A stretch of 64,000 nucleotides of DNA from Methylosinus sp. PW1. Its GTDB lineage: Bacteria; Pseudomonadota; Alphaproteobacteria; Rhizobiales; Beijerinckiaceae. The notes under the pieces are model-generated. The model did no database searches and was not told where the DNA came from. It saw nothing but the letters and a program-made list of their open reading frames with translations. Where the stretch lies: contig NZ_JQNK01000010.1 of NCBI RefSeq assembly GCF_000745215.1, positions 64,501 to 128,500 on the forward strand. Direction: 5' to 3'. The position numbers and the translations under genes were made by a program. Of the stretch, positions 55,323-62,278 are shown piece by piece; positions within the stretch are counted from its first letter, which is position 1, and every line of letters begins with the position of its first letter.

Positions 55323-55916
55323 TCAGCTTTCAGGCTCGGCGACAGTCTCGCAGGAGACAGAACGCAGGCGCTGCTCGGCGCGATCGCGATCGCTCGCGCG
55401 CTTGGCCAGCGAGCGTAGCAGCACAAAGCCGCGCATCGAAGGCGCCGTCACATGCACTTGGCTCGGCGGCGTTTCCTCATCCTCGCCCTCGACGGCTTCT
55501 ATTTGGCGCGCATCGCCGATCAGAACGTCGATCTTGCCCTTGATCGCCGAGCGATCCGTGGCGGAATGAAAGATGCGGCCCGTTCGCGCATGAAAGGAGA
55601 GCGCGAGCAGATCCTCGGGATCGGCGTCGGCGCGCACGCGCAGCAGGCCTTTGGAGAGATCGAAGAGGCAGACGCCTTCGACGAAAGCCGAATCCTCGAA
55701 AGGCGTGACCTCCGCGCCGGGCGCGGCGCGCGGCAGCAGAGCGACGCCATTGGTCGTCGCCTCGGCGTTTTGCGCGGCGGCGAGGAGGCGCGCATAGGCG
55801 TTTCGCGGCGCGACGTCCGGCATCAGCAGCACGGCGACGATGTGAACGGAGCCCGCGACGCAGACGGTCGCGAGCGCCCAGGGCAGCCAGTCGAGATAGT
55901 CGCGAGAAATTTTCAT
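55323..55916 (-). CDS. DUF1254-like membrane-anchored protein
   Basis: 197 residues. An N-terminal membrane helix (WLPWALATVCVAGSVHIVAVLLM) is followed by a beta-rich domain (VEGVCLFDLSKGLLRVRA, LALSFHARTGRIFHSATDR, APSMRGFVLLRSLA) similar to small DUF1254-type proteins that pair with DUF1214. Its ATG overlaps the DUF1214 stop as ATGA. Function is unknown. Confidence 0.65.
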   Translation of the reverse strand: MKISRDYLDWLPWALATVCVAGSVHIVAVLLMPDVAPRNAYARLLAAAQNAEATTNGVALLPRAAPGAEVTPFEDSAFVEGVCLFDLSKGLLRVRADADPEDLLALSFHARTGRIFHSATDRSAIKGKIDVLIGDARQIEAVEGEDEETPPSQVHVTAPSMRGFVLLRSLAKRASDRDRAEQRLRSVSCETVAEPES

Positions 55917-56485
55917 GCGCAATGGAGCTTCACGATCTTCGGAAATGTCTGAGGGTCGGGCGCGGATTCGAGGTCGAGCGGCGTGTCATAGAGGCGCAGC
56001 GCCAGCACGAATGGCTCTTTCGACACCGGCAGCCAATTGCCGGGCCGCGCCTGCGCGCCAATGTCGATCTCGAAGGCGCCGCCCTCGCGCCGCGCGATCT
56101 CGCTCGAGGTGAAAGCGTGGCGATCGGCGGGATTGTCGATGAGCCGGCCGGTCACGCTGGTCGCGCCGAGCGTCCAGAAGCGCGCCGCGGGGGTGGTGTC
56201 GAAGACGCGATAATCGCAGCGTCCATCGAGCGGCGCGCCGCTCGAATCCGTATGGGCAAAAAAGGCGAGGCCCTGATCGCGCCCGAGCGGCGCCTCGCCC
56301 GAGCGCGCGAGCACGGCGCGCGCATAAGGGTCGATCTCCGCGCCGCCATGGCGCGGCCAGGCGGTCCATGGGCCGACATGCAGCGCGCCGAAGCCGCGGC
56401 CGAGCCCGAGCGAGACGGCGGTCATCGCAAAGCCCAGCAGCAGGCCCGCGATCATCACGACGAAAGCCCTCAGATAATTGGTCAT
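55913..56485 (-). CDS. DUF1214 domain protein
   Basis: 190 residues: an N-terminal membrane helix, then the DUF1214 domain (DPYARAVLARSGEAPLGRDQGLAFFA, NPADRHAFTSSEIAR, PGNWLPVSKEPFVLALRLYDTP). The domain is probably periplasmic and of unknown function. It is paired with the DUF1254-like gene and lies 10 bases after the penicillin-binding protein gene. Confidence 0.82.
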   Translation of the reverse strand: MTNYLRAFVVMIAGLLLGFAMTAVSLGLGRGFGALHVGPWTAWPRHGGAEIDPYARAVLARSGEAPLGRDQGLAFFAHTDSSGAPLDGRCDYRVFDTTPAARFWTLGATSVTGRLIDNPADRHAFTSSEIARREGGAFEIDIGAQARPGNWLPVSKEPFVLALRLYDTPLDLESAPDPQTFPKIVKLHCA

Positions 56486-56495
56486 GCGAAATCCG

Positions 56496-58688
56496 TCAGC
56501 GCCGATCGGCGCGCTTGTCGGTGGAACGCGTCCGCGGCTGCGAGCCGGCGGCGGGGCGCTCGGGACCATCGAGCTTCATCTTCGACTCGATTTGTCCGAG
56601 CGCCTCCAAGGCGCCGCGCGAGAGCGCCGCGGGACGCGCAGGCGCGCCGAGCTCGAGCGTCTTGGGCTGAGCGGCGGCCGCCGCTGCGAGCGTGGCGGGC
56701 GTGGCGAGTCCGCGGATCGGCTTGATGGCGATTCCTTGATGCGCATAGGCCATGATGTCGTGCCATGTCTTCGCCGGCAACGTGCCGCCGGTCATATTGG
56801 ACATGCCTTCATTGTCGTCGTTTCCATACCACACGCAGCCGCCCATATTGCCGGTATAGCCGCAGAACCATGCGTCCTTATAGCCATTGGTGGTGCCGGT
56901 CTTGCCGATGACGTCGATTCCGGGGCCGAGATTGGCGCGCCCGCCGGTGCCTTCCTCGATCACGCGCTTCATCATCGTGTCGAGCTCGGCGACCTTCTCG
57001 AAAGGCACGACCTGCTCTTGCGGCGGCGCGTCGCGATCATGCTGATAGAGAATGTCGCCGCGGCTGTTGCGCGCCTCCGTGGCCGCATAGGGCGTCGTCT
57101 TCTTGCCGCCATTGGCGAATGCGGCGTAGCCGGCCGCATGCTCGAGCAGGATGACGTCGCTCTGCCCGACGGGCAGCGAAGGCGTGTCCTCGAGCGGCGT
57201 GGTGATGCCGAGCTTGCGGCAGGTGTCGATGATTTTCGCGCGGCCGGCGTGTGAATCGCCATTGCCGATGGCGATCGACAATTGAATGGCGATGGTGTTG
57301 AGCGACTTGGCGAGCGCCAGCGAGAGCGGCAGCGAGCCGGCGTAGCCGCCGCTGTAATTATGGACGCAATAATTGCCGATGCAGGTCGGGCGATCCGTCA
57401 CCACCGTCGTCGGCTTGAACTTATTGCTCATCAGCGCGGTGAGATAGACATAGGGCTTGAAGGAGGAGCCCGGCTGGCGCGCCGCCTCCGTCGCGCGATT
57501 GAACTGGCTGGCGCCATAATCGCGCCCGCCGACCAGCGCGCGCACGGCGCCGTCGAGATCCATGAAGGCCGAGGCGCTCTGCTTCGCGTGATAGGAGCGC
57601 CCGCTCTCGCGGAGATTTTCCTCCACCACCTCGTCGGCGCGCTTCTGCACATTGGGATCGAGGGCGGTGCGGATGGTCAGCACGCGATCGTCGCCGAACT
57701 TGCCGGCCTCCGCGAGGCGCTGCGCCTCCTTGAAGGCGAAGTCGAGATACCAATCCGGGCTCTGGTCGCGCTTGCGCTCGACCGGCGTCGCCGGATTGCG
57801 CTGCGCGGCGACGATCTGGCTCTGCGTCATGAAGCCGGCGTCGACGAGATTGTCGAGCACGTCATTGGCGCGCGCGCGCGCTGCGGGGAGGTTGACATGC
57901 GGGGCGTATTTGGTCGGCGCCTTGAACAGGCCGGCGAGCATGGCGGCCTCGGACAGCGAGACGTCGCGCACCGATTTGCCGAAATAGAATTCCGCCGCCG
58001 CCTGAATGCCGAAGGCGCCGCCGCCCATATAGACGCGGTCGAGATAGAGCTTCAAAATCTCCTGCTTGGTGAGGCGCTCCTCGAGCCAGAGCGCGAGAAA
58101 CGCCTCGTTGATCTTCCGCGTGAGAGTGCGCTCATTGGAGAGGAAGACGTTTTTGGCGAGTTGCTGCGTGATGGAGGAGCCGCCCTGCACCACGCCGGAG
58201 GAGCGCGCATTCACCGTGAGCGCGCGTCCCGTGCCGATAATGTCTATGCCGAAATGCTCGTAGAAGCGCCGGTCCTCGGTCGCCAGCACTGCCTTGATGA
58301 CATAATCTGGATATTGGTCGAGCGGCACGGCGTCGTCATGCTTGATGCCGCGCTGTCCGGCGACGGCGCCATAGCGATCCAGAAAAGTGATCGAGAGATC
58401 CTGCTTCTTCAGCCAATCGTCGCTGGTCATGCGCATGGCGGAGACCGACAGCGCGAGCGCGACCATGCCCCCCGCGAGCGCCAGCGTCAGCGACTCGCAG
58501 CCGATCTCGACGGCGATCCGCCGCAGGCCGCGCACCTGGAAGCGGTTCATGAAGGCCGAGAAATTCTCATAGGCCTCGCGCGCGCCGCGGCTCGAGTCGA
58601 AGAGGCTCGAGTCGATATAGGCGTCGAGCGCCAGCAGAAGCCTTGCGGCCCGCTTGTATAAGCGCGAGGATCGAATAGGTTCGAGCAA
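56496..58688 (-). CDS. Class A penicillin-binding protein (PBP1 family)
   Basis: 730 residues. A cytoplasmic tail and one membrane helix (~70-90) are followed by the GT51 transglycosylase domain (EDRRFYEHFGID, QGGSSITQQLAKN) and the transpeptidase domain (PGSSFKP with the active serine, SLNT as SxN, GKTGTT as KTG). The C-terminal ~80 residues are a low-complexity Ala/Pro tail. It polymerises and crosslinks peptidoglycan in the periplasm. Confidence 0.93.
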   Translation of the reverse strand: MLEPIRSSRLYKRAARLLLALDAYIDSSLFDSSRGAREAYENFSAFMNRFQVRGLRRIAVEIGCESLTLALAGGMVALALSVSAMRMTSDDWLKKQDLSITFLDRYGAVAGQRGIKHDDAVPLDQYPDYVIKAVLATEDRRFYEHFGIDIIGTGRALTVNARSSGVVQGGSSITQQLAKNVFLSNERTLTRKINEAFLALWLEERLTKQEILKLYLDRVYMGGGAFGIQAAAEFYFGKSVRDVSLSEAAMLAGLFKAPTKYAPHVNLPAARARANDVLDNLVDAGFMTQSQIVAAQRNPATPVERKRDQSPDWYLDFAFKEAQRLAEAGKFGDDRVLTIRTALDPNVQKRADEVVEENLRESGRSYHAKQSASAFMDLDGAVRALVGGRDYGASQFNRATEAARQPGSSFKPYVYLTALMSNKFKPTTVVTDRPTCIGNYCVHNYSGGYAGSLPLSLALAKSLNTIAIQLSIAIGNGDSHAGRAKIIDTCRKLGITTPLEDTPSLPVGQSDVILLEHAAGYAAFANGGKKTTPYAATEARNSRGDILYQHDRDAPPQEQVVPFEKVAELDTMMKRVIEEGTGGRANLGPGIDVIGKTGTTNGYKDAWFCGYTGNMGGCVWYGNDDNEGMSNMTGGTLPAKTWHDIMAYAHQGIAIKPIRGLATPATLAAAAAAQPKTLELGAPARPAALSRGALEALGQIESKMKLDGPERPAAGSQPRTRSTDKRADRR

Positions 58689-58843
58689 TTGCGCCGCTCC
58701 CTTGGCCCATCCGGGCGATTATGCGAACCAGGAGGCGGATGATAGCACTCCTCGAGCCGCCTTGACGATGGCCGGCCCGCAGGGATCGCCGGCAGGATGA
58801 ATAAAGCGCGCGCGGCGCGAAGGACGAGGGCCGAAGACAGAGC

Positions 58844-59341
58844 ATGGCGAGGAATGACGAAAAAGAAGCGGTCGAACCGTTCTGGATGAGGCCCTTGAGC
58901 GAATTGACGCGGGCGCAATGGGAAAAGCTCTGCGACGGCTGCGGACGTTGCTGCCTGGTCAAGCTCGAGGATGAAGATAGTGGGGAAATCTATCATACGA
59001 GCGTCGGCTGCGATCTTTTGGACGGGGAGACCGGGCGCTGCCGCGACTATGCCGGCCGCCAGACCAAGGTGCCCGACTGCGTTCGGCTGACCGTGAAGGC
59101 GCTCGCCGGCATCCCCTGGCTGCCGCCGACCTGCGCCTATCGCCTGCGCGCGGAAGACAAGCCGCTCCCCGATTGGCACCCGCTGCTGACCGGCGACCCG
59201 GCCAGCGTCCACACGGCCGGCGTCTCCGTGCGCGGCCGCGTGGCCGCCCATGAGCAGGAGGTGGAGACCGACGATCTCCCCAATTTCATCGTGCTATGGC
59301 CCAAGCGCTGGCCCCGGCGCAAGAAGGGGCGGGCGGCGTGA
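58844..59341 (+). CDS. UPF0260 (YcgN-like) cysteine-cluster protein
   Basis: 165 residues. CDGCGRCC and further cysteines (VGCDLLDGETGRCRDY, VPDCVRLT, PPTCAYRL) form the metal-binding pattern of the YkgJ/YcgN superfamily. The start is the ATG at 58844. It is cytoplasmic and of unknown function, possibly binding zinc or an Fe-S cluster. Confidence 0.88.
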   Translation: MARNDEKEAVEPFWMRPLSELTRAQWEKLCDGCGRCCLVKLEDEDSGEIYHTSVGCDLLDGETGRCRDYAGRQTKVPDCVRLTVKALAGIPWLPPTCAYRLRAEDKPLPDWHPLLTGDPASVHTAGVSVRGRVAAHEQEVETDDLPNFIVLWPKRWPRRKKGRAA

Positions 59342-59439
59342 GGCGGAGTGTGATTTTATTCCTTGACAGCGGGACGCTGGTCCAATAGACAAGTCCCATG
59401 CTCCAGAATTGCGCTTGGGGCGAGGGACTGCGGCAGACG

Positions 59440-59535
59440 GGACCGCGAGCCTTCAGGCTCGCTCTTTCTAGAGCATCGCGCGTGCATCGGCGAGCGTCGA
59501 GCCCTACCGAAAGCGAGCCTGAAGGCTCGCGGTCC
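59440..59535. repeat. Inverted REP pair next to the RAYT gene
   Basis: A REP unit with GGACC first at 59440-59462 and the opposite orientation at 59513-59535, 50 bases apart. A partial unit (GACCGCGAGCC) at 59559-59569 touches the end of the RAYT gene. The spacing is larger than in the 31278 and 49578 REPINs. Confidence 0.8.
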
Positions 59536-59571
59536 ATGTCGCGCTAGCGTCGCAATCGACCGCGAGCCGTC

Positions 59572-60102
59572 TCAGTCGTCTCGCAATCGCGCCGACGACC
59601 AGCGCCAATCTCGCGGCTCGACCGCGAGGCCGGCGCGCACGGGATTGCTTTCGACATAGGCGATCGTTTGCTGGAGATCGCTTTCGTCGCGCATGTAGCG
59701 ATCGAAATAGTCGCGCGCCCAGAAAGAGCCGCGAGCGCCGGTTCTCTCGTTGATTTTCGTGGCGCTGAACGCCTTCCAGCTTCGGACCGTCGCCCCGAGT
59801 GAAAAATTCGCCAAAGGCTCGACGACGACATGCGCGTGATTTGGCATGATCACCCAGGCGAAGAGACGAAACCGCGCATGGTCGAAATGGCGGATCGTAT
59901 CTTCCACGATCTGCGCCACTATGGGGTCGGCTAGAGGCCGCTCACCTTCGCAACGATCGAGATGTGCGTCTATGTCGGCGCCCAGCGCAGACTTCGGCAA
60001 ACTGCCCGCTGTCCTGAAGACGACATGCTGAATCCGTTCCGGCGAATCGAAGTGAGGCAGATAGCCGCGTGAATGCCAGCCTTTCGGAGATGAACGGCTC
60101 AT
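59572..60102 (-). CDS. REP-associated tyrosine transposase (RAYT, Y1_Tnp)
   Basis: About 176 residues. GWHSRGYLPHFD at the start, the HUH motif as NHAHVVVEP, and YFDRYMRD with the catalytic tyrosine, followed by YVESNPVRAGL, are typical of IS200/IS605-like RAYT proteins. They cut single-stranded REP DNA and are thought to spread REP repeats in the host genome. REP units lie on both sides. The start at 60102 is chosen from family length; ATGs at 60108 and 60156 are alternatives, the latter reading through a REP. Confidence 0.85.
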   Translation of the reverse strand: MSRSSPKGWHSRGYLPHFDSPERIQHVVFRTAGSLPKSALGADIDAHLDRCEGERPLADPIVAQIVEDTIRHFDHARFRLFAWVIMPNHAHVVVEPLANFSLGATVRSWKAFSATKINERTGARGSFWARDYFDRYMRDESDLQQTIAYVESNPVRAGLAVEPRDWRWSSARLRDD

Positions 60103-60126
60103 TTGCATATAGCTCTCGGGGGGCGT

Positions 60127-60149
60127 GCGAGCCCGAAGGCTCGCGGTCC
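60127..60149. repeat. REP unit upstream of RAYT
   Basis: GCGAGCCCGAAGGCTCGC plus GGTCC, one base different from the main REP core. It lies 24 bases before the RAYT start. Confidence 0.75.
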
Positions 60150-60209
60150 GGCGCATCGGCCGCGCGCGGTACCAATAGATATCGGTCGGCGTAAACGCTA
60201 GCGAGAATT

Positions 60210-60333
60210 GGATCGCGAGCCTTCAGGCTCGCTCTTTTCGTTCATGTGGAGCGCGACGGCTTGGCGGGCGTGGAAGAGCGTCCGACGGATCATTTCGTAG
60301 ATCGTCGAAAGCGAGCCTGAAGATTTGCGGCCC
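60210..60333. repeat. REP unit and degenerate REP unit
   Basis: A REP unit at 60210-60232 (GCGAGCCTTCAGGCTCGC core) and a decayed one at 60311-60333, where the second arm reads GATTTGC instead of GGCTCGC. Together with the unit at 60127 they fill the 259-base gap between RAYT and the packaging genes; no gene is seen there. Confidence 0.7.
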
Positions 60334-60361
60334 GGCGCTTTCGTCCAAAGGAGGCCGATGC

Positions 60362-60907
60362 ATGGCGCTAAAGCCAGATGCGCGCTCGCGCGACATCCTA
60401 TCGCAGGCGAAGCTGCTCTATGACGCGGGCGTGACGCCGCTCGCCGAGGTGCGCGCCATGCTCGGCATGAGCGAGCGCGCTTTTTGCAGCTTTCGCAAAA
60501 GCGAGGGATGGCCCATGCGGCCGTCGCCGATCAAGCGCAAGAGCGCCGAAACGCCCACTATGTCGGAGCGGCAGGGCGCGCCGCCGACGCAGAAGGACTC
60601 GCGCAGCCTCATCGCCCGCCTCGAAGAGGCGGTGGAGCGCGAATTTGTCCGCGCCGAAGCGGTCCTCGCCACATGCGGCGCAAAGGCGGCGCCGAAGACG
60701 ATGGAGACGAGCGCGCGCGTGCTCGCGAGCCTTGTGCGCAGCCTCGCGGAGCTGAAGCGCATGAATCGCGACGCCGCCGTGGCGCGAGAGGAGGACTTGC
60801 GTGTCCGAGACGCTTTCGACGACGAGCCTCCCCGCCAATTGGCCGAGCTCCGCGAGGAGCTTGCTCGCCGGCTCGAGCGCATGTGCGGCGATGGGCCGCT
60901 TGAATGA
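60362..60907 (+). CDS. Small-terminase-like protein (GTA g1 position)
   Basis: 181 residues. A helix-turn-helix-like N-terminus (ILSQAKLLYDAGVTPLAEVRAMLGMSERAFCSFRKSEGW) is followed by charged helices (~75-180). Its position directly before, and overlapping, the large terminase gene fits a small terminase subunit as in gene transfer agents. Sequence similarity alone is weak. Confidence 0.6.
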   Translation: MALKPDARSRDILSQAKLLYDAGVTPLAEVRAMLGMSERAFCSFRKSEGWPMRPSPIKRKSAETPTMSERQGAPPTQKDSRSLIARLEEAVEREFVRAEAVLATCGAKAAPKTMETSARVLASLVRSLAELKRMNRDAAVAREEDLRVRDAFDDEPPRQLAELREELARRLERMCGDGPLE

Positions 60908-62189
60908 GCTGATCGACGGATTTTCCCCGCGCGAGCTCGAGACATTGCTCGCGGATTGGGAGTTTTGCGCGCGCGAGGATCAATGGCCGCCCATGCTCGC
61001 GCCGGATGGCGCGCCTTGGCGCGTATGGCTGATATTGGGCGGGCGCGGTGCCGGCAAGACGCGCGCCGGCGCCGAATGGGTGCGCGCCATAGCGCGCGGC
61101 CGGCCGCAGTTCGCGACGCGCCCCTTGTCGCCGATCGCGCTCGTCGGCGAGAGCGCCGCTCATGTGCGCGATGTGATGATCGAAGGCGTCTCCGGAATTC
61201 TCGCCGTACATCCGCGCAGCGAGCGGCCCTTGTGGGAGCCGTCGCGCAAGCGCCTCACTTTCGACAATGGCGTCGTCGCGCAGACGTTCTCGGCGGAAGA
61301 TCCCGAGAGCCTGCGCGGCCCGCAATTTTCCGCCGCCTGGTGCGACGAGCTGGCGAAATGGCGCTATGCGCAGGAGAGCTGGGACATGCTGCAATTCGGG
61401 CTGCGCTTGGGAGATTGGCCGCGCCAGATCGTCACCACCACGCCGCGCGCTATTCCTCTGCTGAAGCGTCTGATGAGCGAGCCCGGCGTCGCGACGACGC
61501 GCGCGACCACGCGACAGAATGCGGCGCATCTCGCGCCATCCTTTCTCGAGAGCGTCGTCGCGCAATATGCCGGCACGCGATTGGGGCGCCAGGAGCTCGA
61601 CGGCGAGATTGTCGAGGAGCGCGCCGACGCGCTCTGGACGCGCGATATGCTGGAGGCGGCGCGCATTGTCGAGGCGCCGCCGATGGAGCGCATCGTCGTC
61701 GCCATCGATCCGCCTGCGTCATCCGGTCGGCGCGCCGATCGTTGCGGAATCGTCGCGGCGGGAATGGCGAGTGGAATCGTCTACGTGCTGCAGGATGCGA
61801 CGCTCGCCGCCGCGCGGCCGGCGCAATGGGCGCGCGCCGGCGTCGCGCTCTATCACCGGCTAGAGGCCGATGCGCTGATCGCCGAGATCAATCAGGGCGG
61901 CGAGATGGTGCGCGCCGTCATTCACGAGGCCGACCCGAGCGTGGCCGTGAGAGAGGTCCGCGCGACACGCGGCAAATATTTGCGCGCGGCGCCGGTCGCG
62001 CAGCTCTATGAGCAAGGACGCGTGCGTCATGTCGGCGCCTTTCCGGCGCTAGAAGACGAGATGTGCGATTTCGCCACTGACGGATTGTCATCGGGGAGAA
62101 GCCCCGATCGTCTCGACGCGCTGGTGTGGGCCGTTCACGCGCTGGCGCTGGCCCCGCGCGCGAGCGAGCCGCGCATGCGACGATTGTGA
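60891..62189 (+). CDS. Terminase large subunit / DNA-packaging protein
   Basis: 432 residues. Walker A LGGRGAGKTRAG (~48-58), Walker B-like AAWCDELAKW, and a nuclease-type C-terminal domain (VVAIDPPASSG with the acidic residue; DALVWAVHALAL). The length and sequence style match GTA gene 2 of Alphaproteobacteria. It overlaps the upstream gene by 17 bases. The motor would fill capsids with DNA. Confidence 0.9.
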   Translation: MGRLNELIDGFSPRELETLLADWEFCAREDQWPPMLAPDGAPWRVWLILGGRGAGKTRAGAEWVRAIARGRPQFATRPLSPIALVGESAAHVRDVMIEGVSGILAVHPRSERPLWEPSRKRLTFDNGVVAQTFSAEDPESLRGPQFSAAWCDELAKWRYAQESWDMLQFGLRLGDWPRQIVTTTPRAIPLLKRLMSEPGVATTRATTRQNAAHLAPSFLESVVAQYAGTRLGRQELDGEIVEERADALWTRDMLEAARIVEAPPMERIVVAIDPPASSGRRADRCGIVAAGMASGIVYVLQDATLAAARPAQWARAGVALYHRLEADALIAEINQGGEMVRAVIHEADPSVAVREVRATRGKYLRAAPVAQLYEQGRVRHVGAFPALEDEMCDFATDGLSSGRSPDRLDALVWAVHALALAPRASEPRMRRL

Positions 62190-62278
62190 GGGCGCTTCGC
62201 GATCGCGAGCCGCGCGGCGCCGAGCCTGCTGCTTCCTACGCCCTGCCCAATGCTCACTCGATTTCAGACGGATATCTC

